From Riptortus pedestris (lineage: Eukaryota > Arthropoda > Insecta > Hemiptera > Alydidae), in the NCBI GenBank assembly GCA_019009955.1, contig CM032230.1:102382501-102446500 (forward strand): a stretch of 64,000 nucleotides of DNA, in the 5' to 3' direction. Shown here one piece after another: positions 29,951 through 40,734 of the stretch. Numbering within the stretch: the stretch's first letter is position 1; every line of letters starts with the position of its first letter. The translations under genes and the position numbers were made by a program. Under the pieces are notes generated by a model that had not been told where the DNA came from, searched no databases, and saw only the letters and a list, made by a program, of their open reading frames with translations.

Positions 29951-31062
29951 CCCTTCGTCGGGCGCGTGATCTCTCAGATACACAGCTTCTAGAACAATAT
30001 TTGCCACTCCTCCTAGCAGAGAGTGGTGGTGTAGTGCTCCGAGTTATGTGGTTTAGAGGACTCCCCCTCAAGGTATGGTGTGTCACTGTGTTCTATGGAG
30101 TCGTGTGTTTCACCTGTCATTCAGTTTAATCTCCTAGATACCACGCGCCCGATAAGAAGTAAGTTTTTTTGAAATCTGTATTTCATAAATATATCCATCA
30201 ATTAACTTTCTCTTTATTAAATGGAATTATATAAACCAATTTTTCTATTATTGTGCTCATACATGAGCTTTCAGAAGAACTTATTCAAGAAAATATTGTA
30301 TGACGCAGTGACAAGAGTAGACGTTTACCAACCGAACTAGGGACGAAACTTGGCGAGTACAGAGACTCATTGGACCATACATTGAACTCAAGTACACAAC
30401 AGCATAAAAAAAGTCCCTCCTCTACAACGGACTAAAGCAAATGATGTGAACCAAGCAGAACTGAAAAGAAATGTAGGTTTACTCATTATTCTTGTGAGAT
30501 TTGCAAAAGCAAAATTTGTTTACAACATATTTCTACGCCTTGTCTTAGTTGTAATGCAGCTCTGCAAAAGAGATAATAATTAAACTGGTATTTTTAAAAG
30601 GATTGGTATATTAAAATTTAGATGATTTTTAATAAGTCTTATCAAAAGTGATTTCGTGCTACTTATTTTTTAATGAAGTTATATTTAGATATTTTGTTTA
30701 TATTGTTCACAAACTGAAATGAATTATGAATAATTAAGACATGTGCATTTAAACTATTTCTTTTGGTATTTGTATGTTTTAATTATATTTTAAAAATTAT
30801 CGTCCACGGTTTTAATAACAATGAATCTATAACCAACTTGGTTATATTATCTACCATGATTTTTTTATTATAGTACGTATCAATTTTTAAATTATTTACT
30901 TCTTTCAAACACATACTTCCTCAGATATGACTTCTAATTACACTGAACATTTTAGTGCAAAATACATTTAAAAAAACTGTATTTTCGTAAAAACGGTTAA
31001 GGTTGTATCTCTGAGATACACGCGCCCGAAGGCGGAATATTTTTGACGCGCACGACCGAGGG
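29951..31062. mobile_element. piggyBac-family element, internally deleted, TTAA target duplication
   Basis: TTAA at 29947-29950 and 31063-31066 flank the element. The terminal inverted repeats are CCCTTCGTCGGGCGCG (left) and the complement of CGCGCACGACCGAGGG (right), matching at 13 of 16 positions. Subterminal copies of CTCTGAGATACACGCGCCCG occur near both ends in opposite orientation. TTAA specificity and a CCCT-starting terminal repeat are diagnostic of piggyBac. A fragment of the transposase C-terminus remains inside (30322-30576). Confidence 0.82.
30322..30576 (+). pseudogene. piggyBac transposase C-terminal remnant
   Basis: The last part is open: EKKCRFTHYSCEICKSKICL, then QHISTPCLSCNAALQKR and a stop (30463-30576). 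The Cys/His spacing is that of the Cys-rich zinc-binding domain that ends piggyBac transposases. Upstream, in another frame, RLPTELGTKLGEYRDSL (from 30322) resembles the 'R.P..L...L....' segment preceding that domain. The catalytic DDD core is deleted, so the element could move only with a transposase supplied elsewhere. Confidence 0.65.
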
Positions 31063-31066
31063 TTAA

Positions 31067-32049
31067 GTTAATCGTCAAAGGAATGTGTGGCTTTGTAACA
31101 GCTGCTGATTTAGGTGGGCTTGAGATACGGGTTACAGTCAACATGGCAGTGAGTTCAAACAACATTTTTCTAATACAAAAAAATACTAAGGTAGAACTGT
31201 TAACTGGCGCAATATTCTGATCTTTCATCTCTATAGTTAGGCAAATACACATTATTTTTTATTCGTAGAGTATTCGTGACCTGAAAGGTGATTTTAAATA
31301 AATACCCTTCCAAACGTCTCAGCGATTTTGATTTCTACTGGATCGACTACTTTAAATATTACAATATTCTGAAGAAAATGTGCTAAAACCAATGCAATAC
31401 ATACAATTCAAATTCTTTGTAAATATATTTGATCTTTTTAAATAATACATTTTTTTTTGTTTTGTTTTCTTTAGTAAAATATCTTAAAGAGGGATGTTCA
31501 GTGAAGCCAAAACACAAAATCTGCTAGAGGAAATCTGCTAATAAAACTCATTACATTTTTTTTTAAATTTAAAAAAATGCCCCATGTTTAATAATTAAAA
31601 GTTTCATAGGAACAATACAACAATGGAACTTTTAATAGGGTGTGATAGTAGTGTTCGATTTTTTAAATGAGATGGCATTTAATTATAGTTTCGACCGTAG
31701 CTGACCAAATGTCAGAACCTTCAATGTCGTTGTAGGTCACCTCCTATCTCCTTGTAAAATATTGTTGGGACAATCCGAAACATGGTTTAGAGTAATGCAT
31801 TTATGTGATTTTAATATCTCAAAAATTACTGGCTGCCACGTGTAGTCGACGATCAGCGAGTAATGACGTCATTTACCGACAGGTATGATAACATTATAAT
31901 AACTAAAACTGTTACGACATAAAGAACTGTATATGTACACACAATGACAATGCCTTAGTGCAATAACGATGGACGCTTTGAGAACGGGCGTTAATACCTC
32001 AAAAGCCCAATTGACAAATGAAGGGGAAAAAAAAGAAAAAATGAAATTT
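31067..32049. other. No gene; Helentron-like 3' scrap at about 31520-31543
   Basis: AAATCTGCTAGAGGAAATCTGCTAA at 31519-31543 resembles two overlapping 3' ends of the Helentron-like family. The rest is AT-rich without recognised features. Confidence 0.4.
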
Positions 32050-33230
32050 AAATTTACTCGGCTAGACTAAGTAAGTATCATGGTTTGAAATGTGAATATA
32101 CCGGCTTAATAATAAAGAAAACAGGAATTATAATTCTATTGTCTTGATTGGATATGCTCAGAAATATTAGGTAATAAGCATGGGTACGTGGTGATTAATT
32201 CTTTCATTTATTGGGTAGAATTTAATAGGGTAGACTAAGTAATTATCATGGTTAGCAATATGAATATACCGGCTTAACAATAAAGAAAACAGGAATTATA
32301 ATTCTATTGACTTGATGGGATATGCTCAGAAATATTAGGTAATAAGCATGGGTATGTGGTGATTAATTCTTTCATTTATTGGGTAGAATTTACAAGGCTA
32401 GACTAGGTAATTATTATGGTTAGCAATGTGAATATACCGGCTTAATAACAAATAAGTTATGTTTATTAATTAACGTCCACTTTTACATCTAAGGTTAATT
32501 GGGACTGGTTTATCTACAGGTTACACCCTTTTCTACCCTTGGTGGGGCTTGGGATGTTTTTTAATGATTTTCGTCACTAAATAATTTCTTTTGCCCAGGC
32601 GGGGATCGAACTCGCCACTCTAGGTTTACCATGTGAGTTTAAGGTCAACGCTTTAACTCACATGGCTAACCTGAGCCCCACAAATAAGTTAGGATTTGTA
32701 ATTCTTTTGACTTGATGGGATATGCTCAGAAATATTGGATGGTAAGCTTGGATATGTACTGATTTTAACTCTTATTATTTGGGTGGAATGCACCCGGCAA
32801 TATTAGGTAGTTATTATTGATAGGAATGTAAATATACCTTCTTTACTAGAAATAGGTTAAGGATTTTTTGTTCCATTTTTTTTATGGGATATTCTTGGAA
32901 ATATTATTTGGTAAGCATGGATAGGTACCGATTTATACTCTTATTTATTGGCTAGAATGCAATCGGCAAGATAAGATAGGTAATTATCATTGATGGAAAT
33001 GTAAATTTACTCGCCTAACTACAAAGTAGGTTAGGAATTCTAATTATACGTTTTTGAAGGGATATGCTCGGAAATATTAAGTGGTAAGCATGGCTAGCAA
33101 TATCACCTATCAGCAATATACCTGCATCAATATAATGAGCTATAAGGATTTATACTTTTATTTTTTGGGTAAAATATTCTCGGCAAGTTTAGTAGTAATT
33201 ATCGTGGTTTGCAATGTAAACACACCTATT
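32050..33230. repeat. Satellite array, about 168-172-bp unit, interrupted by a SINE
   Basis: The landmark GATATGCTCAGAAATATTAG recurs at about 32151, 32319, 32718, 32889 and 33061. After subtracting the SINE the spacing is 167-172 bp. A second landmark, TAGACTAAGTAATTATCATGG, recurs in register. The first three units are near identical and later ones drift. Weaker matches at 33583 and 33768, at multiples of the period, suggest the array once ran to about 33860. Confidence 0.75.
32460..32679 (-). mobile_element. tRNA-derived SINE, copy D, with target-site duplication
   Basis: Near full length. Plus-strand order is tail TTAACGTCCACTTTTACATC, body TTTTCTACCCTTGGTGGGGC, box-B complement GCGGGGATCGAACTCGCC, head CACATGGCTAACCTGAGCCC. 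It is flanked by ACAAATAAGTTA at 32448-32459 and 32680-32691, a 12-bp target-site duplication within the satellite unit. This fixes the family's 5' end at GGGGCTCAGG and shows retroposition by target-primed reverse transcription. Confidence 0.9.
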
Positions 33231-35106
33231 ATAAAGAGATTTATGTTCTGGGATATCTATAAATCATTGGCTCGATTGCCTATGAAGGTTCAAGGCCTGT
33301 CATAAGGTATTGGCGAGGGTCGAGTGGTCAGCTTTACTCATTACCAACTAGTGGTAATACAGACCAACAAGATGAGTGTTGTTTACTTATTGAAGTAGAA
33401 ACTTAGTTTTCTCACAATCCTCAGTAGGCGGGCAATAAGGGAACGTATGGATAACTGCACAGCGCCCCATGGATGAGTGTACAGTTAAAAAAAATGTAGA
33501 GAACGATCCAGGGGTTTGATTTTAGAACTTTTAGCAAAGAAGGCAATGAATTAAGATTGGATTACCGTAACCCTAATTAATAGGATACGCTCGAAGATAT
33601 AAGATTATAAGCAGGGAGAGGGCCTGCTACAATATAAAGACCCAAGGATTTTATTCTCCTTTTTATTTCGATGGAAAACTCTCTTCAAAAATGGCGATTT
33701 ACACGGGTAGCGTTGTATTAAAGCTACATTCATATAAGAAGGCATTGGTTTATTCCTTGCACTATTTTATGGCATTTGCATGAAATATTAGGCGATAACC
33801 TTGAATAGCACTGCAATATGCCAGCTACAACATGAATTTGACAACACGGAAATGCACTTGAAAAATAGTCGATTAGCATGTATTATTGTTTATATGTTCA
33901 GAGGGCGATGGCATTATTTGTATTTTATATTATTTGCTATGTGTTTTAACATTTGTAAGCACTGTGGGCACATGGTATGATTGCAACTGTACAGCCCTAC
34001 GGGTTCATTTTAGAATATTTTTTTGGATACTTGCTTATATTATACAAATCCCCATTGTCACCCCGAAGACAATTTAAACAATTCTAAGACAGATAATAGA
34101 TCCAAACGACCCCTACAGTTGTCAACGTGCCCGAAGTGGCACTTTCCGAAGATGAGGTGGCTATTCTAAGAAAAGGTTTATTTTGCCTTGGGATCTAGGA
34201 AATTTCCAACGGAAGATTTCGTTACCATTACCGAATCGGCCCCTGAGGGGCAAAAGAAATTAGGCTTGAAATGACCTACCCGTACACGTTATACTATATA
34301 ACTGATTCAGAGGGCCAATATCCTTTCGTGTATCAGCTATCTAAACGTTTCTTAGTCTACTTAAGACGCCTGATTTTGATTGCCAAATTCCATATAGAAG
34401 CTTCTAAATATTTAATTGAATTCTATATAACATTTATTACCTCTTATCGTTTTTAATATAATCTTATTTACTTAATTAAAGTTGATTTACTCATTTCCTC
34501 TAATAGTAATAAATGGGAATTTTGAAGGAAATATAAAACAGAATGTGATATGGTGATTTTTTTTTTTAATTCACGAATTCGAAATGCCAATTATATTAAA
34601 TAAATGAAAAAGATTAAAGATGAAAATAATGAAGTTCTGGTTGTATTAAATTATCTCTAACCTTAAATTAATTTAATCAAAATAATGTGAAGCTGGTATA
34701 ATTCAACATTAGATAATTAAATGTTTGAAAGCCAGGACTAAATGTTAATGATGTTTTTTTCTCAATTGTAATTTTCACCAACCATAAAACATGTCATTAA
34801 ATTTTGCATACAAAAACAATAAAAATGGTTTGTATAACATTACAAATTCAGTATGTCTACAATAAAATACTTCATATTTCAATCGTCAACAATTTACAAT
34901 TTCTAATACAACAATACCCAGATAATAGAAGATAAGTCAATGTCAAAATAAGGAAGTTGCTCTTTCCTGCCTATTTTAATATACTTTAATGCTAAAAAAT
35001 AAAATAAAAATTGCGCATTAATATTGATTAAAGTTATTTTAATGAATGACGACGCAATTCACAAATCGGCCAAATTAAGGGTGTTTTGATGCCATTGTAG
35101 GAAATA
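33231..35106. other. Decayed satellite to about 33860, then no feature
   Basis: The first 600 bp hold faint satellite units. Beyond that the sequence is AT-rich, with no gene, RNA or repeat that I can support. Confidence 0.4.
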
Positions 35107-35730
35107 CACTCAACCGCAAAAAAAAAAAGAAAACCGGACACTTAGATTTAGTCTTATAATTTTGTTAAACACTTAATATGTATGTATATTAATCTTTTTA
35201 ATTAAAATAATTGGTTAATCTATAGGTTATTTAAACGAAATCTGCCAAAAGTGAATAATTTTTATTGGTTATTTACAAAAAAATACAAAATAAAAAAAAA
35301 AAGAAAAAGATAAATTAACACATTTAAAAAAAAAAATTATTCTTCATTTTTATTACAGTGAATGGTAGACTTCGCTACCCCAAGCGTTTCGGCAATATAA
35401 CGTAAGCTCCGGCCTTCCATCTAAGTTTGAAAGACCCATTATTCTGGACCGAAATAAAAATAAAACATTAATTAAAGAAAATGCTTGGTTAATAATTAAA
35501 GATGTTTAAATGTGCGAAAAACTACTTACAGTTTAGAATAGATCAACTTCACGACAAATAAATCTAATCTGAGTTTTATCTAATTGTTTACTAATCCTGA
35601 AGGGATTAGTTCAATGGACTTAGACTCTAAATTCTCTGTAATAACTAGAATACCCACATAAAGAAAATTGCTGAAAATTAGCTTTTAATACGACAAAAAT
35701 GAAGTGTCCGGTTTTTTTTGCGGTTGAGTG
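35107..35730. mobile_element. Tc1/mariner-type element, internally deleted, TA target duplication
   Basis: The terminal inverted repeats begin CACTCAACCGCAAAAAAA and continue to CCGGACACTT. The right copy, 35702-35730, is the complement with a shorter A run. TA flanks both sides (35105-35106 and 35731-35732). The length of 624 bp is about half that of an autonomous Tc1. An HTH remnant of the transposase (35355-35420, minus strand) confirms the superfamily. Confidence 0.85.
35355..35420 (-). pseudogene. Tc1/mariner transposase helix-turn-helix remnant
   Basis: 22 codons: MEGRSLRYIAETLGVAKSTI, then HC. This is the classic first HTH of Tc1-like transposases (G.S...IA..LGVS.STI). No DDE/D core is present in the element. 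Confidence 0.7.
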
Positions 35731-36820
35731 TATATAGTTTTTATGTCTTGTATGTAAATCTTTATGTTATAAAAGTTCTGTTACAAAATTATTAGTACCA
35801 GGTTGACTATTTCAAGCATATGTAAAATCCAACCATTTTTTTTTTAAATGAAAGCAATTAAAGCTCACTTTTATCACAAATACCATTTATCTACACGTTA
35901 CTGCCATTTTCTATTCTGGAGAGGTCGCCACTAATAAACTCCATTTGTACACTCAATGTTGTGCAAAAGTTTATTGAAATGATGATATACATCATTGTGG
36001 CTTATAGCTTTCCCAACTCCCAAACGGAGGGGGGGGTGATCCCATGACTGAAATGTAAATAATATGGTGGGAGTTTCATACTAGCTCATAGCTTCACACT
36101 CAGAGGCGGTACTCATTGTAACTTCAATCATGAAGCTAGGTGCTTTTTGGACCGCCCTATACTAGACTACTAAAATAAACGGAGAGATAAATGTCGTTGT
36201 AAGAATCAAGAAAAGTGAAGGGGTCCTAACTACAAGATCCGTCAAAAGCAAAGACACAGAGTGTTGATCAAGCAGTTCCAGTGGGCATGACAGTCCTGCT
36301 CTCATTATGTAAATGAACCTGATGAATTATCACAGTTTGTACATTTGAAACTTTCAAAATACTAAAGTCAGAGCTATCAGTTTAGCCACCTAAAATGAGT
36401 AAACATTCGTTTCTAAAATTCAGAACTTCTTCAGGATACGCAAAGTTTAAATAGAAGTATAGCAGTCTCTAGATATTTATTTATTCTATTCAAACACATC
36501 CTAATAATGTATACAACAAATAATATATTACAATATTCTTAAAAACTACGGATTTTATCTAAGGTTGTCAGGATGATGTAGATGTATTTTTTTTCCGTTT
36601 TAAACATTACTGATATTTAGTTCCAATAATTGAGCTCAATTATCGGACAATGACGGGAATAATGGCTGCATTAGTTATGCATGTGCCAAGATGTTCTTCG
36701 TAGCACTGCGGGAGCATGTTGTCGAATATTGAGAGGCAGAGATTGTCAAGAATCGTAGCCCAAGAATCTGGCGGCTGGCTCGAACTATAGCTGAGAATGG
36801 GGTCATCGTCCGAAGGGCGG
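35731..36820. other. No gene recognised
   Basis: AT-rich. A slightly GC-richer patch at 36640-36830 leads into the repeat that flanks the 69-bp minisatellite. Confidence 0.4.
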
Positions 36821-36886
36821 CCAGATTTAGAGCTAGTTCAGCCTATTGTATTTTTATTCCGGGCCTACTCCCCTTCCGTCAGCAAC
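36821..36886 (+). repeat. 66-bp direct repeat flanking the 69-bp minisatellite, left copy
   Basis: CCAGATTTAGAGCTAGTTCA to TCCCCTTCCGTCAGCAACTT recurs with three or four differences at 37755-37820, immediately on the other side of the array. The two copies are 934 bp apart and in the same orientation. Confidence 0.85.
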
Positions 36887-36889
36887 TTC

Positions 36890-37757
36890 TTTCTTATTTC
36901 TCTAGCAACACACTCTCCATGTGACAACCAACGGTATGCAACAATTGCTTACCTCCTGCACATTTACTAGCTAGCGACAAACTCTCCATGTGACAACCAA
37001 CCATATGCAACAATTGCTTACCTCCCGCACATTTACTAGCTAGCAACACACTTTCCATGTGACAACCAACCATATGCAACAATTGCTTACCTCCCGCACA
37101 TTTACTATCTAGCAACACGCTCTCCATGTGACAACAAACGATATGCAACACTTTCTTTTCTCCTGCACATTTGCTATCTAGAAAAACACTGCCCATGTGA
37201 CAACCAACCATATGCAACACTTTCATTCCTCCTGCACATTTTCTATCTAGCAAAACACTGCCCATGTGACAACCAAGTATATGCAACAATTGCTTACCTC
37301 CTGCACATTTACTAGCTAGCGACAAACTCTCCATGTGACAACCAACCATATGCAACAATTGCTTATCTCCTGCACTTTTACTAGTTAGCAACACACTCTC
37401 CATTTGAAAATCAACCATATGCAACAATTGCTTATCTCCTGCACTGTTTCTAGCTAGGACCATATTCTCCATGTGACATCCAACCATATGCAACAATTCC
37501 TTACCTCCCGCACATTTACTAGCTAGCAACACACTCTCCATGTGAAAATCAACCATATGCAACAATTGCTTGCCTCCTGCACTGTTTCTAGCTAGGAACA
37601 TACTCTCCATGTGACAACCAACCATATGCAACAATTTCTTACCCCTACACTTTTTCTAGCTAGCAACACACTCTCCATTTGACAAACAACCATATACAAC
37701 AATTGCTTGCCTCCTGCACTGTTTCTAGCTAGGAACTCACTCTCCATGTGACAACCA
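36890..37757 (-). repeat. 69-bp minisatellite with a 246-codon open frame (36894-37634)
   Basis: About twelve units of 69 bp. On the minus strand each translates as 23 residues of the type LLHMVGCHMESVLLASKCAG plus GKQ. Variation is mostly at synonymous-like or single positions (ESV/ESL/GSV, ASK/DSK/ARN). The frame stays open for 246 codons because the unit length is a multiple of three. There is no splice signal, signal peptide or flanking coding sequence, so I annotate it as a minisatellite and only flag coding as a possibility. Each unit carries conserved Cys, His and Met residues. Confidence 0.8.
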
Positions 37758-37820
37758 GGTTTAGAGCTAGTTCAGCCTATTGTATTTTTATTCCGGGCCT
37801 TCTCCCCTTCCGTCAACAGC
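37755..37820 (+). repeat. 66-bp direct repeat, right copy
   Basis: Partner of 36821-36886. After it the sequence resumes with degenerate versions of the minisatellite unit, so the array seems to have been duplicated or expanded between two copies of this block. Confidence 0.85.
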
Positions 37821-38340
37821 TTATATATCTAGCAACACCCTGCCCGTCTCCCAACAAACTGTCAACTTGAATACAATACAGAACAGTTTTTCGTTTTACA
37901 GTTTTTCTATAAACTCTCAACAATATGCACTAGCTTCTCATTAAGCTGCTTATGCGACTACAAGCAATGTACAATTTGTTTCGTCCTAGATTTTTCTACC
38001 AACTGTCTATAAGACTGCCAAAGATATGCAACAATGTCTTGCGTCCTACATTTTTCTTAGCTACCGGTACACTCCGCATTTGACAACCATGGATATGCAA
38101 TATTGCTACTACCTATATTTTTTCTAGCTAGCAACACGCTCATCATGTGACAACCCACAACATGCAACCACTTACTACCTATATTTTTTCATTCGAAGAA
38201 ACTGCCAACGTGATTACCAACGATAGGCTTTAATTTCTTGCCTCCGGATTTTTTTCTTGAGATACATTGTCCATGTGAAAACTAAAGATTCACAACAATT
38301 TCTCGTTTTATATTCTATTAACCTGCCTGCTCAAGTGACA
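37821..38340. repeat. Degenerate continuation of the minisatellite
   Basis: Drifted units (for example TAGCAACACGCTCATCATGTG and GGATATGCAATATTGCTACT) recur at irregular spacing to about 38330. The same drifted unit type reappears at about 43640-44060, 5 kb away. A 106-codon frame at 38257-38577 overlaps the end and has no recognisable domain. Confidence 0.5.
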
Positions 38341-38742
38341 GCCATCTTTAAAGATGTACAACTAACTAACAAACAAACTAATTCAAAGCAAGGCGACTAT
38401 AAAGGCTTTCCTACAAATGACATTGAAACAAGCGCTACACCTGACAATTGGTTACATCCCGTAAACTTAGAACTTAGAAGACGCTTTGTCGCAGACTTCA
38501 AACATAGACATTTACATGGACGAAAGTACAAGTTCACACAATGTGCAATGCTCATTTATTGCATACATTGGGTGTGAGTTGGTTAATACATACAAGCAGA
38601 GACTTAGTCCCAATTGGAAAAACCACCCAACTGAGCAAATGGAAATATTATGAGCGAAACAATACATTAAAGCGACTATAACAGGACTTAACACAATTTT
38701 AATACGCACTGACAAGAAAACATAGACTAAATGAGTTACTTT

Positions 38743-38832
38743 ATTTATTTATTAACGTCCACTTTTTGCAACTAAGGCTAATTGGGACGGGTTATCTACA
38801 GGTTATCAACCTTTTCTAGCCAGGGTGTAAAT
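38743..38832 (-). mobile_element. tRNA-derived SINE, copy E (3' part only)
   Basis: TTTATTAACGTCCACTTTTT, GCTAATTGGGACGGGTTATC and TTTTCTAGCCAGGGTG are the 3' half of the SINE. It is truncated before the tRNA-like head. Copy F lies 150 bp away in the opposite orientation. Confidence 0.75.
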
Positions 38833-38890
38833 TAGTTAAGAATCTCAAAATAAATTACTTGTAAGCAATAAATAAAATAAAATAAATAGT

Positions 38891-38944
38891 TTCAATTGTT
38901 GAGTAGTAAGAATCTCAAAATAAATGACTACTCAACAAATGAAA
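38891..38944. repeat. Short palindrome between two SINEs
   Basis: GTTTCAATTGTTGAGTAGT pairs with ACTACTCAACAAATGAAAC around a loop of about 16 nt. The loop AAGAATCTCAAAATAAAT repeats AAGAATCTCAAAATAAATTA found at 38838-38857. Confidence 0.6.
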
Positions 38945-38984
38945 CTGTGGCCGTCCACACCGCCTGCCTACATTTATGTATTTT

Positions 38985-39235
38985 CGGGGGCTCAGGTTAG
39001 TCATGCGAGTTAAAGAGTTGACTTTAATCTCACATGGTAAATCTAGCAGCGAGTTCGATTCCCGCCCTGGGCAATAGGAATTTATTTAGTGACGGAATTC
39101 CAAATAAATAAAATATTCTAAATAAAATCCTTAGTTCCACCCTGGCTAGAAAAGGGTGGTAACCTGTAGATAACCCGTCGCAATTAGCCTTAGTTGCAAA
39201 AATTGGACGTTAATAAATAATAATAATAATAATAA
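38985..39235 (+). mobile_element. tRNA-derived SINE, copy F (full length, (TAA)n tail)
   Basis: Head GGGGGCTCAGGTTAGTCATG, box-B region GCGAGTTCGATTCCCGCC, GGGCAATAGGAATTTATTTA, body CCACCCTGGCTAGAAAAGGG, TAACCTGTAGATAACCCG, end GGACGTTAATAAATAATAAT with seven TAA repeats. A likely target-site duplication is TTTATGTATTT (38973-38983) against TTTATGAATTT (39236-39246). This is the best plus-strand reference copy in the window. Confidence 0.88.
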
Positions 39236-39478
39236 TTTATGAATTTATTAACCTTTTCCTAAAAATCATATGTTTTAAATTATAAACTTTATTTACTCTT
39301 TGTCTTAACCTTGTTCTTGTTTTCATTCCGTCATGTTCTGTACACAATATATTTCTTCAAACCCACTTCGTACCTTTCTCATTAACTCGCGATATAGTGG
39401 TGACCCCGACGTGATCTGAAAATCTCTAGCGCAGATGAGAATACCAGTAGACCCGATCCTGACCGCCAACTCTCAAAA

Positions 39479-40205
39479 GTGGCGCTGAAAATCCCACCCT
39501 TTTCGCGGAAGATCGTCCGAGTTTGGCTACGGCAGGTCGACGCTCAATTCTTCACGGCAAGTATCACACAAGAACGCACTAAATACTATCATGTATTAGG
39601 CAATCTCGACACCAATGTAGCGGAATTAATTTCCGACTTTCTGGAAAAACCTCTTAGCCAAACTCCTTATCAAGACCTTTGTAACCGTCTGATCTCAGAG
39701 TTTGAGGAAACAGAGAGCCGAAAATTTACAAAACTTGTTGATGAACTAGATCTGGGTTCAAACAAGCCTTCGTTCCCTCAACGGTCCAAATGTTCAGGAC
39801 GATTTTTTAAAATCACTATTTTTGAAACGTCTCCCTCCTCAGATCAGTTCAATATTAGCATCTAGCTCCGATTCACTGGACAAACTAGCCATTATGGCCG
39901 ACAAAATAATGGAGTATTCCCCCATTCACTCCCAACAAATTCACTCTGTAGACGGTCACACATCAACTAGCACACAACCCGATAGGTTATCTGGTGTGGA
40001 GTCACAAATATCCGAACTGACTAATCAAATTTCCTCTTTGCGCTCCAGATCAAGATCTAAATCACAATCACGCCAGTTCCCGCAGAGTGGCGCATCTCCA
40101 CAATCTCAGATATGCTGGTATCATAAGAATTTTGGTAAAAATGCCAAAAAGTGTATTCTACCATGCAACTACCTTTCCACCCCACCTAGGAATTCGGAAA
40201 ACTAG
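39479..40205 (+). pseudogene. Gypsy gag, frameshifted
   Basis: Part 1 (39479-39780) reads ALKIPPF, WLRQVDAQFFTASITQERTK, YYHVLGNLD and LVDELDLGSNKPS, the standard matrix/capsid region. A frameshift near 39770 moves the frame, and the sequence continues as RLPPQISSILASSSDSLDKL, then an Arg-Ser-rich stretch, and ends in CWYHKNFGKNAKKCILPC. That C-x2-H...C-x3-C block is the conserved nucleocapsid-like end of this Gypsy lineage. The product would package the element RNA; this copy cannot make it. Confidence 0.75.
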
Positions 40206-40519
40206 TTAGGCACTGTCTTGGTACGGCGGGAGATAGCGCAAAATTACAACCACGCCGTCTTTTTGTTTATGATCGCTTAACCAATACTAAATTTCTGATT
40301 GACTCCGGAGTGGACATTTCTCATATACCTCCACGTGGCAAACCAAAACCATCCAGAAGAATACTTTTTCCAGTTACTGGATCAAGCATCGCCACATATG
40401 GAGAACAACTTTTACAACTAGGCCTAGGTCTTCGCAGGTCATTTTGTTGGCCCTTTATTATTGCCGATGTCCAACAACTAATTATTGGAGCAGACTTCCT
40501 ATCAGAATTCAACCTTTGA
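40206..40519 (+). pseudogene. Gypsy aspartic protease region
   Basis: The frame reads RLFVYDRLTNTKFLIDSGVD, followed by ISHIPP. DSG is the aspartic protease active site (usually DTG or DSG). It then continues to QQLIIGADFLSEFNL, the ψ-loop 'GxDFL' motif. A stop follows at 40517. Protease normally frees gag and pol products; here it is separated from the RT by stops and an insertion. Confidence 0.75.
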
Positions 40520-40734
40520 AATGAAAAATAGTAAGTTAATTGATGGCAAAACATTCCTGTTTTAACATGGATCAACAGCCGCACAGTCGGTATCCTCTGA
40601 TCTTCATCTTGTTGGCCCAAATAACATATACTGCCAACTATTTCATCAGTATCCCGATTTATTGAAAGACCTGGTCATAAAACACCAGACATTGATTTCT
40701 TTCATACAATCAGCACTAACGGGCTGGGCTGCCC

